A stretch of DNA of 55,761 nt from Caballeronia grimmiae (GTDB lineage Bacteria > Pseudomonadota > Gammaproteobacteria > Burkholderiales > Burkholderiaceae): the NCBI RefSeq assembly GCF_000698555.1, contig NZ_JFHE01000039.1:1-55761 (forward strand), read 5' to 3'. Below, one piece after another: positions 40,809 to 50,126 of the stretch (position 1 is the first letter of the stretch; the number at the start of each line of letters is the position of its first letter). The notes beneath the pieces were generated by a model, which worked only from the letters and a program-made list of their open reading frames with translations, was not told the DNA's origin and ran no database searches. The translations under genes and the position numbers were made by a program.

Positions 40809-43121
40809 TTAGAAGGCCGTACCGATCTGGAACTGGAACTTCTGATACTGGTCGCCATCGTGTTTCTGCAGCGGGAAGCCGAGGCTCAGCTTGAGCGGGC
40901 CGATCGGCGAAATCCATGCAAGACCCACACCGTAACCGTAGCGCAGACCGTTCGCGCCGCCGCTCGTGCCACCCTGGTTCGGATCGCCCCAGACGTTACC
41001 GGCGTCGAGGAAGGTGAAGACGCGCAGCGTGCGGTCATAGCCCGTGCCCGGCAGCGGGAACGTCAACTCGATATTGCCGACCGCCATGCGCGACCCGCCG
41101 ATCGGGTCGTTCGTCTTGGTGTCGCGCGGGCCCAGCGAGCTAGGCGAGTAGCCGCGCACCGAGCCGATACCACCCGCATAGTAGTTCTTGAAGATCGGGT
41201 ACGTCTGCCGTTGCAGGCCCTTGCCGTAGCCGCCCTGCAAGTTGAAGCCGAGCACGAAGCCGCGTGCGAACGAGTAGTAATACTGGAACTGCGCGTCGAA
41301 CTTCGCGTACGTCGTGTTGCCGAGCGGCGTGCCGTATTCCGCATTGGACTGCAAATAGTAGCCGCGGCTAGGCACGAGCGCGCTGTCGCGATTGTCGCGC
41401 GACCAGCCGATCGTCAGCGGATAGTTGTTCACTACCCGGCCGAATTCCTTCACGTAGTTGATGTACGACTGCGGCGTGGACGAATCGACGTCCATCGTAT
41501 TCTGTTCAGCGCCGACGCCGAAGAACACCGTGTCCTGCTCGGAGAACGGGATGCCGAACTTCGTGTCCGCGCCCATCGTCACGATCTTGAAGCTCGAATC
41601 CGTCGAGTAGTAAAGCGGCTGATACGTGCGGTAGTACGCGTCGGTAATGCGCTTGATGCCGTCGATCGTAAAGTACGGATCGACCTGCGTGACCGTCAGC
41701 GTGCGGTAGGTCTTCGCGGTGTTCACGTTGACCGCGAGGCTGGTGCCCGAGCCGAACACGTTGTCCTGCGAGACGCCCGCCGAGAGCACGACCTTGTCCG
41801 TCGACGAGAAGCCCGCGCCCAGCGTGATTGCGCCGGTCGGCTTTTCGGCCACCTTGACGTCGACATCGACCTGGTCGTTCGTGCCTTCGACGGGCGTCGT
41901 GGTGACGTCCACGTCCGTGAAGTAGCCGAGACGATTGACGCGGTCCTTCGACAGCGCGAGGCGGCTCGAGTCGAACCACGAGCTTTCGAGCTGGCGCATT
42001 TCGCGGCGCACCACTTCGTCGCGAGTGCGCGTATTGCCAACGATATTCACACGCCGCACGTAAACGCGGCGGCTCGGCTCGACGTTCAGCGTCAGCGCAA
42101 CGGTGTGATGCGCCTGGTCGATTTCCGGCTGCGCGTTGACCTGCGCGAACGCGTAACCATATTCGCCGAGCTTGTCGACGATCGCCTTCGTGGTGGCCTG
42201 AAGCTTTTCTGCCGAGAACAGCTGCCCCGGCTTCACCGTGATCAGCTTGTTCAGTTCCGCTTCACGGTCGAGCAGATTGCCCGACAGCTTCACGCTGCTG
42301 ACCTTGTACGGCTCGCCTTCATGCACGGCGACCGTCAGGTACATGTCTTTCTTGTCCGGCGAGATCGACACCTGCGTGGAATCGATGCTGAACTCGAGGT
42401 AACCGTGATTCAGATAGTAAGAGCGGACGTTTTCGAGGTCGCCGGTCAGCTTTTCCTTCGCGTAAAGATCGCTCTTCGTGTACCACGAGAACCAGTTCGG
42501 CGTGGACAGCTGCATTTCGCCGAGCAGCGTGCCCGAGCTGACCGCCTTGTTGCCGACGAAGTTGATCTGGCGAATCTTCGCGCTCGGGCCTTCGGCCACC
42601 GAGAAGAGAATCGACACGCGATTGCGGTCGACCGGCGTGACCGTCGTGGTGACTTCCGCCGCGTAATAGCCGCGCGTCAGATATTGGCGCTTCAGTTCCT
42701 GCTCGGCCTTGTCGAGCAGCGACTTGTCGTACGAGCGGCCCTGCGACAAACCGACCGAGCGCAGCGCCTTGGTGATGGTGTCCTTGTCGAACTCATGCAG
42801 ACCGGAGAACTCGATGTTCGAGATGGCCGGACGTTCCTGCACCTGCACGACCACCACGTTGCCCTCAGTGGCGATCTGCACGTCGTTGAAGAAGCCCGTT
42901 GCGTACAGCGCGCGAATCGCTTCGGAGGCCTTGTCGTCAGAGAACGTGTCGCCTTGCTTGATCGGCAAATAGGCAAATACGGAGCCCGGCTCGATCCGTT
43001 GGAGACCTTCGATACGGATATCCTGGACGACGAACGGCGTGGTGGCGTGTGCCGCCATGCCCGTTGCGGCGAGCGCCGCGGCCACAGCCGACTTAGGAAC
43101 AAAGCGATGAGGTTTGAACAA
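40809..43121 (-). CDS. bamA: Outer-membrane assembly factor BamA
   Basis: A 770-residue Omp85 protein. After a signal sequence (cleavage near MAAHA) come five POTRA domains (about residues 25-420; the first begins VVQDIRIEGLQRIEPG) and a C-terminal 16-strand barrel ending in FQFQIGTAF, the expected terminal aromatic residue. The loop-6 VRGY motif appears in SVRGYSPSSLGPRD. The start is TTG (TTG-TTC-AAA), five bases after GGGGAAG; the frame is open for 27 codons upstream, but those give no signal-peptide start and overlap the region before rseP ends. It inserts barrel proteins, with Skp next door delivering them. Confidence 0.97.
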   Translation of the reverse strand: MFKPHRFVPKSAVAAALAATGMAAHATTPFVVQDIRIEGLQRIEPGSVFAYLPIKQGDTFSDDKASEAIRALYATGFFNDVQIATEGNVVVVQVQERPAISNIEFSGLHEFDKDTITKALRSVGLSQGRSYDKSLLDKAEQELKRQYLTRGYYAAEVTTTVTPVDRNRVSILFSVAEGPSAKIRQINFVGNKAVSSGTLLGEMQLSTPNWFSWYTKSDLYAKEKLTGDLENVRSYYLNHGYLEFSIDSTQVSISPDKKDMYLTVAVHEGEPYKVSSVKLSGNLLDREAELNKLITVKPGQLFSAEKLQATTKAIVDKLGEYGYAFAQVNAQPEIDQAHHTVALTLNVEPSRRVYVRRVNIVGNTRTRDEVVRREMRQLESSWFDSSRLALSKDRVNRLGYFTDVDVTTTPVEGTNDQVDVDVKVAEKPTGAITLGAGFSSTDKVVLSAGVSQDNVFGSGTSLAVNVNTAKTYRTLTVTQVDPYFTIDGIKRITDAYYRTYQPLYYSTDSSFKIVTMGADTKFGIPFSEQDTVFFGVGAEQNTMDVDSSTPQSYINYVKEFGRVVNNYPLTIGWSRDNRDSALVPSRGYYLQSNAEYGTPLGNTTYAKFDAQFQYYYSFARGFVLGFNLQGGYGKGLQRQTYPIFKNYYAGGIGSVRGYSPSSLGPRDTKTNDPIGGSRMAVGNIELTFPLPGTGYDRTLRVFTFLDAGNVWGDPNQGGTSGGANGLRYGYGVGLAWISPIGPLKLSLGFPLQKHDGDQYQKFQFQIGTAF

Positions 43122-43198
43122 CGTGCTTCCCCAGTATTTAAAGCTGCATTCGTTCCGGCGGTCGCTCGTGTCGCGACGCCAGAGATTATCAAAGTGGA

Positions 43199-44581
43199 TC
43201 AAAAACGGATGAGGCGAGTCAGGTCGTTGAACAGCGCGATCATCGACAGAGCGACGATGCAGACGAGGCCCGCCCGTTGCAGAACCAGCTGCCAGCGATC
43301 GGACACCGCCTTGCCGGTAACGGCTTCAACCAAATAATATAACAGATGCCCACCGTCCAAAACGGGAATCGGTAACAAGTTCAACACACCGAGGCTGATG
43401 CTTACGAGGGCAAGGAAAGAAATAAATGCCGTCGCGCCGAGACGCGCGCTCTTGCCGGCGTAGTCCGCAATGGTCACCGGCCCCGACAGGTTCTTGAGCG
43501 ACGCTTCGCCGACGATCATCCGCCCGAACATGCGCAGCGAATAGACACTGATGTCCCACGTGCGGTTCACGCCGAGACGAAGGCTTTCGACCGGACCATA
43601 GCGCACGTCGACGGTCGGCAACTGATTGGCGAGCGCAGCGCCGATGCGGCCGATGTCCCGCCCCGTCGATGCATCGCGTTTGACGTCCGGCACGATCTGC
43701 ACCGTATCGCGCTTGGTCTGGCTGCCGTCGCCGCGCTCGATGACGAGCGCGACAGACTTGCCGCCATGCGCCTTCACGTAGTCGATGAAGCGCGTCGCAT
43801 TGTCGACCGGGCGGCCGTCGATGGCGCGCAGTTTGTCGCCGGCGACGAGCCCGCTCTTCTGCGCCGCGCTGCCCGCCTCCACGCCCGCCACCGTCAGCGT
43901 GCCGCCGCCCGGCGTGAAGCCGAGCTTGTCCATGAAGTCCTGCTCGGCGTCTGCTTCCGTGATGCCTGTGACGGTCAGCGGAAAATCGAACGTGCCTTCG
44001 TGAGTCTTCGCCGTCAGCACGATCCGCCGATGATCGAACGACGCATCGAGCAGTTTCCAGCGCAGATCGGACCACGAACGAATCGCCTGCGTGTCGCCGC
44101 CCTGCGAATTGCGCATCGAAAGGATCTGCTCGCCGCCCTCGAAGCCGGCGCGGGCGGCCGCCGTACCGGACGCCGGCGTGGCGACGATGGCCCGCGGCTC
44201 GGTGACGCCGCCCGCGAACACAGCCGCAAACAACGCGATGGCCAGCAGGAAGTTCGCGATCGGCCCCGCCGCGACGATCGCGATGCGCTTCAGCACCGGC
44301 TGACGGTTGAACGCGCGCGGCAGGTCTTCCGACGGAATGCTGCCTTCGGTTTCCCGCTCGTCCAGCATCTTCACGTAGCCGCCGAGCGGCAGCGCGGAAA
44401 TGGTCCATTCGACGCCGGTCTTCTTGCTGACCCAGCGCACCAGCGGCTTGCCGAAGCCGACCGAGAAACGCAGCACCTTGACGCCGCACATTCGTGCGAC
44501 GCTGTAGTGACCGAATTCGTGGACGACGACGAGCACGCCAATCGCGACGACGAAGGCGACGATTTCGGTCAGGAAGTTCAT
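43199..44581 (-). CDS. rseP: RseP-type site-2 intramembrane zinc metalloprotease
   Basis: A 460-residue inner-membrane protease that releases sigma-E by cutting RseA and clears signal peptides. The zinc site H21-E-F-G-H25 lies in the first membrane segment, with the third ligand in the C-terminal LLPIPVLDGGHLLYY block. Two PDZ domains lie between (GTAAARAGFEGGEQIL and GSAAQKSGLVAGDKLRAIDG). GAGG precedes the ATG by six bases. It stands between dxr and bamA, joining envelope stress signalling to outer-membrane assembly in one cluster. Confidence 0.96.
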   Translation of the reverse strand: MNFLTEIVAFVVAIGVLVVVHEFGHYSVARMCGVKVLRFSVGFGKPLVRWVSKKTGVEWTISALPLGGYVKMLDERETEGSIPSEDLPRAFNRQPVLKRIAIVAAGPIANFLLAIALFAAVFAGGVTEPRAIVATPASGTAAARAGFEGGEQILSMRNSQGGDTQAIRSWSDLRWKLLDASFDHRRIVLTAKTHEGTFDFPLTVTGITEADAEQDFMDKLGFTPGGGTLTVAGVEAGSAAQKSGLVAGDKLRAIDGRPVDNATRFIDYVKAHGGKSVALVIERGDGSQTKRDTVQIVPDVKRDASTGRDIGRIGAALANQLPTVDVRYGPVESLRLGVNRTWDISVYSLRMFGRMIVGEASLKNLSGPVTIADYAGKSARLGATAFISFLALVSISLGVLNLLPIPVLDGGHLLYYLVEAVTGKAVSDRWQLVLQRAGLVCIVALSMIALFNDLTRLIRF

Positions 44582-44588
44582 GACGGCC

Positions 44589-45806
44589 TCAATGGGCGAT
44601 GGGTTCGGCGCCCGGCGCGCGCGCGGTGAGCGCTTCGACGAAGCCGGACGCGAGACGGCGCGCGTCCGCATCGGCGGCGAGCACGTCGTCGAGCGACGCG
44701 GCGCTGGCGTTCGGCAGCGCGCTCAGCACCCGCTCGACCACGCCGCTGATCGCCATGAAGCCGATACGGCGCGCCAGGAACGCTTCCACGGCGATTTCGT
44801 TCGCCGCGTTCAACGCCGCGCTGGCGATGCCGCCCGCCTCGAGCGCGTCGATGGCGAGCGCAAGGCACGGGAAGCGCGCGAAGTCGGGCTTTTCGAACGT
44901 GAGCGACGCGATCTGCGCCAGGTCGAGCGGCGCGACGCCGGAATCGACGCGCTCCGGATACGCGAGCGCATGCGCGATCGGCGTACGCATGTCGGGATTG
45001 CCGAGTTGGGCGAGCACCGAGCCGTCCGCGTAGGACACCATCGAATGGATCACACTCTGCGGATGAATCAGCACTTCGATGCGCGAGCCCGGCAAATTGA
45101 AGAGCCAGTGCGCTTCGATCACTTCGAGGCCCTTGTTCATCATCGTCGCGGAATCGACGGAGATCTTGCGGCCCATCGCCCAGTTCGGATGCTTGCAGGC
45201 TTCGTCGGGCGTGACATCGACGAGCGTCGCGGGTTCGCGGGTGCGGAACGGCCCGCCCGACGCGGTCAGAATGATCTTCGACACCCCGCCATGCAGTTGC
45301 GCCTCGCTGTCCGTGCAAACGGGCAGGCACTGGAACACGGCGTTGTGCTCGCTGTCGACCGGCAGCAGGATCGCGCCGTTGTCGCGCACCGCGTCCATGA
45401 AAATCTGGCCGGACATGACGAGCGCTTCCTTGTTCGCGAGCAGGATGCGCTTGCCGGCGCGCGCTGCGGCCAGCGTGGGCGCAAGGCCCGCCGCACCGAC
45501 GATCGCCGCGACGACCGTATCGCATTGCGCGGCGCGAGCGACGTCCACCAGCGCGTCGGGGCCGTGCGTCACCTCGGTTTTGCTGCCCGCCGCGCGCAAC
45601 GCGGCAGCGACGCGCGAAGCCGTGTCGGCATCGCCGACGACGGCGACTTCCGGCTGAAAGCGCAGGCATTGGGCGACGAGTTTGTCGCCGTTGCGGTGAG
45701 CGGTGAGCGCATAGACCGAGAACCGGTCCGGATGCCGCGCGACGACGTCGAGCGTGCTGTCGCCGATCGAGCCCGTGGAGCCGAGCAATGTAAGACGTTT
45801 TTGCAT
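44589..45806 (-). CDS. dxr: 1-deoxy-D-xylulose-5-phosphate reductoisomerase
   Basis: A 405-residue NADPH enzyme of the MEP isoprenoid pathway. The N-terminal Rossmann block LTLLGSTGSIGDSTLDV, the substrate loop region LPVDSEHNAVFQCLP and the metal-binding HPNWAMGRKISVDSATMMNKGLE are diagnostic. The ATG at MQKRLTLL is used; an in-frame TTG 18 bases earlier is possible but less likely. It provides isoprenoid precursors for UppS two genes upstream, and lies seven bases before rseP. Confidence 0.97.
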   Translation of the reverse strand: MQKRLTLLGSTGSIGDSTLDVVARHPDRFSVYALTAHRNGDKLVAQCLRFQPEVAVVGDADTASRVAAALRAAGSKTEVTHGPDALVDVARAAQCDTVVAAIVGAAGLAPTLAAARAGKRILLANKEALVMSGQIFMDAVRDNGAILLPVDSEHNAVFQCLPVCTDSEAQLHGGVSKIILTASGGPFRTREPATLVDVTPDEACKHPNWAMGRKISVDSATMMNKGLEVIEAHWLFNLPGSRIEVLIHPQSVIHSMVSYADGSVLAQLGNPDMRTPIAHALAYPERVDSGVAPLDLAQIASLTFEKPDFARFPCLALAIDALEAGGIASAALNAANEIAVEAFLARRIGFMAISGVVERVLSALPNASAASLDDVLAADADARRLASGFVEALTARAPGAEPIAH

Positions 45807-45824
45807 GGAATCTTCTCTGGCCAA

Positions 45825-46634
45825 TCAGCCCAGCATGAGCAAGGCAATCGGCAATACAGGCAACAGTGCGTCGATACGATCGAGAACGCCGCCGTGACCC
45901 GGCAGCAGCCCGCTCGAATCCTTGACGCCCGCCTGACGCTTCAGCAGCGATTCGAACAGATCGCCGACGACGCTGAACGCGACGAGCACGGTCAGCGCGG
46001 CGAGCGCGCGGACCCAGCCGAGATGTGCGACGAAAGCCGTGAACAGCGTCGGTGCGTAGACGCCGGTCGCGGCGGCGATGGACCCGATCGCCATCACGGC
46101 GACCCAGCCGCCGAGTGCGCCTTCCGAGGTTTTGCCGGGGCTGATCGACGGTGCGAGTTTATGACGGCCCAGTGCTTTTCCGGCGAAGTATGCGCCTATG
46201 TCGGCCAGCCAGACGACTAGGAGAAGCGATAGCACGAACGCCACGCCCTGCATGCGCGCCTGAACGACCGCATGCCAGCAGGCGACGAACACGACGATTC
46301 CCGCGAACAGCAGAAACCCGCGCCACGCGCCGGCCGCCAGGACCGGCTTGCGGATCAGCGCATACGGCCCCGCCAGCACCCAGAAGATCGCGGCCATCTG
46401 AAAGAGCGGTTTCGGAACGACGACGTAGGCGCTGAAAATGAGCGCGAGTCCCGCGACGAGCGCATACGCGACCGGACCGGCGCCGTTGAGCTTCAAGAGG
46501 CGGCCCCACTCCCACGCCGCAAACACGACGACGAAGCCGATGAGCGCCGCAAACGCCCCGATGGGCGCGAACAACGTAACCGGCACGAGGACCGCAAGCA
46601 GGACGATTGCCGTGATGACACGGGTCTTTAGCAT
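45825..46634 (-). CDS. cdsA: Phosphatidate cytidylyltransferase
   Basis: A 269-residue inner-membrane enzyme forming CDP-diacylglycerol from phosphatidate and CTP. About eight hydrophobic segments are visible, and the C-terminal signature (SLLKRQAGVKDSSGLLPGHGG, then LDRID) is the standard cdsA motif. Its ATG lies inside the end of uppS (seven-base overlap), showing translational coupling. It ends 18 bases before the dxr start. Confidence 0.96.
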   Translation of the reverse strand: MLKTRVITAIVLLAVLVPVTLFAPIGAFAALIGFVVVFAAWEWGRLLKLNGAGPVAYALVAGLALIFSAYVVVPKPLFQMAAIFWVLAGPYALIRKPVLAAGAWRGFLLFAGIVVFVACWHAVVQARMQGVAFVLSLLLVVWLADIGAYFAGKALGRHKLAPSISPGKTSEGALGGWVAVMAIGSIAAATGVYAPTLFTAFVAHLGWVRALAALTVLVAFSVVGDLFESLLKRQAGVKDSSGLLPGHGGVLDRIDALLPVLPIALLMLG

Positions 46635-47410
46635 GAAAGGGTGTCGGCCTTCTGCGATTGGGAAGCGAGTTGCGCGCTCGTGCGTCCGAAGCGGCGCTCA
46701 CGGCCGCCATACGATGCGATCGCGCGGTCCAGCGCGGCGGCATCGAAGTCGGGCCAGTAAATATCGGTGAAATAGAACTCGGTGTACGCGAGTTGCCACA
46801 GCAGAAAGTTGCTGATGCGCTGCTCGCCGCCCGTGCGGATAAAGAGATCCGGTTCGGGCGCATAGGCCATCGCGAGATGTTCGGCGAACGATTCGTCGTC
46901 GACGCGCGCCGGAGCGCCTTGTTCGAGCGACTGCGCGATGAGCTTCTTCGTCGCCTCCATGATGTCCCACCGTCCGCCGTAATTCGCAGCGATGGTCAGC
47001 GTGAGGCGCGTATTGCGTGCGGTCTTGGTCTCGGCGCGCTGGATGAGCGCGCGGATGCGGTCGTCGAACATGGAGACATCGCCGACCACGCGCAGACGAA
47101 TGCCGTTCGCGTGCAGCTTGCCGATCTCGCGCTCGAGCGCGGTGACGAACAGGCGCATCAGGAAAGAGACTTCGTCGGTGGGACGGCGCCAGTTTTCCGA
47201 ACTGAATGCGAACAGCGTGACGAATTCGACGCCGCGCCGCGCGCAGCTTTCGACGGTGGCGCGCACCGCATCGACGCCGCGCGTGTGACCGGCGACGCGC
47301 GGCAGACGCCGTTCGGTCGCCCAACGGCCATTGCCGTCCATGATGATCGCGACGTGGCGCGGGACAGCCGCGACATCGGGCACGCGAACGGTAGAGCTGG
47401 TATAGGTCAT
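46628..47410 (-). CDS. uppS: Undecaprenyl-diphosphate synthase
   Basis: A 260-residue cis-prenyltransferase making the C55 lipid carrier for peptidoglycan and O-antigen. The catalytic aspartate D25 lies in IIMDGNGRWA; the FAFSSENWRRP block and the C-terminal DLFIRTGGEQRISNFLLWQLAYTEFYF block are diagnostic. It overlaps cdsA by seven bases and follows frr by 82. Confidence 0.97.
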   Translation of the reverse strand: MTYTSSTVRVPDVAAVPRHVAIIMDGNGRWATERRLPRVAGHTRGVDAVRATVESCARRGVEFVTLFAFSSENWRRPTDEVSFLMRLFVTALEREIGKLHANGIRLRVVGDVSMFDDRIRALIQRAETKTARNTRLTLTIAANYGGRWDIMEATKKLIAQSLEQGAPARVDDESFAEHLAMAYAPEPDLFIRTGGEQRISNFLLWQLAYTEFYFTDIYWPDFDAAALDRAIASYGGRERRFGRTSAQLASQSQKADTLSC

Positions 47411-47492
47411 GGCCGCTGAATCTTGTTATCGACGGGGGTGAAACGCCAGCCCTGAGTCATGAGGACACGAGCTGGCAGGACCGGCTACGGCC

Positions 47493-48053
47493 TCACACCG
47501 TCATGATTTCGGCTTCTTTCGTCTGAACGAGCTTGTCGATTTCGGCGACGAACTTGTCGGTGAACTTTTGGACGTCGTCGCTTGCGCGGCGCTCGTCGTC
47601 TTCCGAGATTTCCTTGTCCTTCACGAGCTTCTTGAGTTGCTCGTTCGCGTCGCGGCGCAGATTGCGCACGGCGATCTTCGCGGACTCGCCTTCGCTCTTG
47701 ACGACTTTCGTCAGTTCGCGACGGCGCTCTTCGGTCAGCGCGGGCATCGGCACGCGGATCAGGTCGCCCTGCGTCGCCGGATTCAGGCCCAGATCCGATT
47801 CGCGGATCGCCTTCTCGACGACCGGCACCATCTTCTTTTCCCACGGCTGCACGCCGATCGTGCGGGCATCGACGAGCGTCATGTTCGCGACTTGCGAGAT
47901 GGGCACGTTCGAGCCGTAGTAGTCGACCTGGATGTGGTCGAGCAGGCCGGTGTGCGCGCGGCCCGTTCGAATCTTGGCGAGATCGGCCTTGAATGCTTCG
48001 ATCGACCGCTGCATCTTCTGGTCGACGCCCTTTTTAATGTCAGCCACACTCAT
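47493..48053 (-). CDS. frr: Ribosome-recycling factor
   Basis: A 186-residue RRF, full length (E. coli 185). The KMQRSIEAFKADLAKIRTGRAH helix start, the GVQPWEKKMVPVVEKAI block and the C-terminal KFVAEIDKLVQTKEAEIMTV helix are diagnostic. GGAGG lies six bases before the ATG and excludes an in-frame GTG upstream. It works with EF-G to split post-termination ribosomes. Gene order tsf-pyrH-frr is conserved widely. Confidence 0.98.
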   Translation of the reverse strand: MSVADIKKGVDQKMQRSIEAFKADLAKIRTGRAHTGLLDHIQVDYYGSNVPISQVANMTLVDARTIGVQPWEKKMVPVVEKAIRESDLGLNPATQGDLIRVPMPALTEERRRELTKVVKSEGESAKIAVRNLRRDANEQLKKLVKDKEISEDDERRASDDVQKFTDKFVAEIDKLVQTKEAEIMTV

Positions 48054-48152
48054 TTGAACCTCCAAACCTTGGTTTACTGGTAATGCAGACGCCTTCGCGA
48101 TCTTCCGGCGCGATTCACGCCGGGTGCGGGCGGCGCCCGGTTACGCAAGAGT

Positions 48153-48866
48153 TTACACGTGGACGAGCGTACCTTCGTCGTCGCCCTGCACGATGCGCTT
48201 CAGCGCGCCCGGCTTCGTGATCGAGAACACGCGGATCGGCAGCTTCTGGTCGCGGCACAGCGCGAATGCGGTGGCGTCCATGACCTGCAGATTGCGGCCG
48301 ATCGCCTCGTCGAAGCTGATCGTGCTGTAGCGCGTGGCGCTCGGATCCTTCTTCGGGTCGGCGGAGTATACGCCATCGACCTTCGTCGCCTTCAACACCA
48401 CTTCGGCGCCGATTTCCGAGCCGCGCAGCGCGGCGGCGGTATCCGTCGTGAAAAACGGGTTGCCCGTGCCGGCCGCGAAGATCACGACCTTGCCCTCTTC
48501 CAGCTGGCGAATCGCACGCGGCCGGATGTACGGCTCGACCACCTGATCCATGCGCAGCGCCGATTGCACGCGCGCCTCGATGCCCGCGTGGCGCATGGCG
48601 TCCTGCAGCGCGAGTGCGTTCATCATCGTGGCGAGCATGCCCATGTAATCGGCCGTCGCACGGTCCATGCCGGCTGCACCGCCCGCGACGCCGCGGAAAA
48701 TGTTGCCGCCGCCGATCACGACGGCCAGCTGTGTTCCCAACCGCACCACTTCAGCGACGTCCGCCACCATCCTTTCGATCGTTGCGCGATTGATGCCGAA
48801 GGCATCGTCGCCCATGAGGGCTTCGCCGGAGAGTTTGAGGAGTACGCGTTTGTAGGCTGTGGGCAT
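48153..48866 (-). CDS. pyrH: UMP kinase
   Basis: A 237-residue hexameric kinase of the amino-acid-kinase fold that phosphorylates UMP to UDP. The VLLKLSGEALMG start, the VVIGGGNIFRGV block and GTGNPFFTTDTAAALR are diagnostic. The start at MPTAYKRVLLKLSGE fits the family, and the frame runs 20 codons further upstream without similarity. It lies 99 bases before frr and 244 bases after tsf, a gap in which no other gene or clear terminator was seen. Confidence 0.97.
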   Translation of the reverse strand: MPTAYKRVLLKLSGEALMGDDAFGINRATIERMVADVAEVVRLGTQLAVVIGGGNIFRGVAGGAAGMDRATADYMGMLATMMNALALQDAMRHAGIEARVQSALRMDQVVEPYIRPRAIRQLEEGKVVIFAAGTGNPFFTTDTAAALRGSEIGAEVVLKATKVDGVYSADPKKDPSATRYSTISFDEAIGRNLQVMDATAFALCRDQKLPIRVFSITKPGALKRIVQGDDEGTLVHV

Positions 48867-49110
48867 ATGAGGTTCCGATCGCGCCGAGGAGGGTTGCAAC
48901 AACGTAGAACTGTAGGGGTGAAACATTACTTACCGCAAGCGGCCCGCATCGCGTCGACGGGCGCGGCGCATACGGGAAAACCCGAACTTGCCGCGCCCGC
49001 CTCGCTGCGAACGGATCGCAAAATTTCGATGTGGCGACAAATCGCCGCCGGTACTACGGGTGATGCACGGCGCGCATCGCCGTTCGACGACGCGCGCCAC
49101 GGGCCAGTAA

Positions 49111-49992
49111 TTAGCCCTGCTTGGCCGCCGCGACTTGCGCAGCGACTTCAGCCGCGAAGTCGTCCTGACGCTTCTCGATGCCCTCGCCCACCACGAACAG
49201 CGCGAACTTCTGCACCGACGCGTTGGCTGCCTTCAGCATCTGCTCGATCGTCTGCTTGTCGTTCTTCACGAACGGCTGGTTCAGCAGCGACACTTCCTTC
49301 AGGTACTTCTGAATCGAACCGTCGACCATCTTCGCGACGATTTCAGCCGGCTTGCCCGATTCCGCTGCCTTCTGCTCGGCGATGCTGCGTTCCTTCGCGA
49401 TCAGATCGGCCGGCACTTCGTCCGACGACAGCGAGACCGGCTTCATTGCGGCGACGTGCATGGCGACGTCCTTGCCGACTTGCTCGTCGGCGCCGGTGAA
49501 TTCGACCAGCACGCCGATGCGCGTGCCGTGCAGGTACGCGGCCAGCTTGTTCGCGGTCTCGAAGCGCACGAAGCGGCGGATCGACAGGTTTTCACCGATC
49601 TTGCCGACCAGCGCGAGACGCACCGCGTCGACCGTCGTGCTTTCCAGCGGCAGCGCCGACAGCGCGGCCACGTCAGCCGGGTTGCTCTTCGCGACCAGTG
49701 CCGCGATGCCCTTGGCGAACGCCATGAAATCGTCGTTCTTCGCGACGAAGTCGGTTTCGCAGTTCAGTTCGACGAGCGCGCCCACGCCGCCTTCGACGTG
49801 CGCGACGACGATGCCTTCGGCCGTCACGCGCGATGCCGCCTTGCTCGCCTTGTTGCCGAGCTTCACGCGCAGCAGCTCTTCGGCGCGCGCCATGTCGCCG
49901 TCGGCTTCCGTCAGCGCCTTCTTGCATTCCATCATCGGCGCATCGGTCTTCGCGCGCAGTTCTGCCACCATGCTTGCGGTAATTGCCGCCAT
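49111..49992 (-). CDS. tsf: Elongation factor Ts
   Basis: A 293-residue nucleotide exchange factor for EF-Tu. The N-terminal UBA-like region (ITASMVAELRAKTDAPMMECKKAL, here TDAP rather than the more common TGAG) and the core block LVELNCETDFVAKNDDF are diagnostic. Two adjacent ATG codons are possible; AAGGAG is better spaced for the second one, used here. It follows rpsB across an intrinsic terminator/attenuator, so part of its expression comes by read-through from the rpsB promoter. Confidence 0.98.
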   Translation of the reverse strand: MAAITASMVAELRAKTDAPMMECKKALTEADGDMARAEELLRVKLGNKASKAASRVTAEGIVVAHVEGGVGALVELNCETDFVAKNDDFMAFAKGIAALVAKSNPADVAALSALPLESTTVDAVRLALVGKIGENLSIRRFVRFETANKLAAYLHGTRIGVLVEFTGADEQVGKDVAMHVAAMKPVSLSSDEVPADLIAKERSIAEQKAAESGKPAEIVAKMVDGSIQKYLKEVSLLNQPFVKNDKQTIEQMLKAANASVQKFALFVVGEGIEKRQDDFAAEVAAQVAAAKQG

Positions 49993-50077
49993 CATTCGCT
50001 CCTTGAGTCTGTTTGATACGTGCCGCCGGCAGAAAGCGCCCACGGCTGAGGTGTTTCAGGATCGCGCCGGCTTAAAA

Positions 50078-50106
50078 AAAAGGGGCCTTTCGCAAAGCCC
50101 CCTTTT
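50078..50106 (-). terminator. rpsB-tsf intergenic terminator/attenuator
   Basis: On the minus strand AAAAGGGGGCTTT pairs with AAAGGCCCCTTTT around a short loop (one mismatched pair), and the stem runs into a further run of T. It lies 21 bases after the rpsB stop. In E. coli a partial terminator at the same place lowers tsf relative to rpsB. Confidence 0.85.
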
Positions 50107-50126
50107 GTACCGGCCACAGGGCTCGA

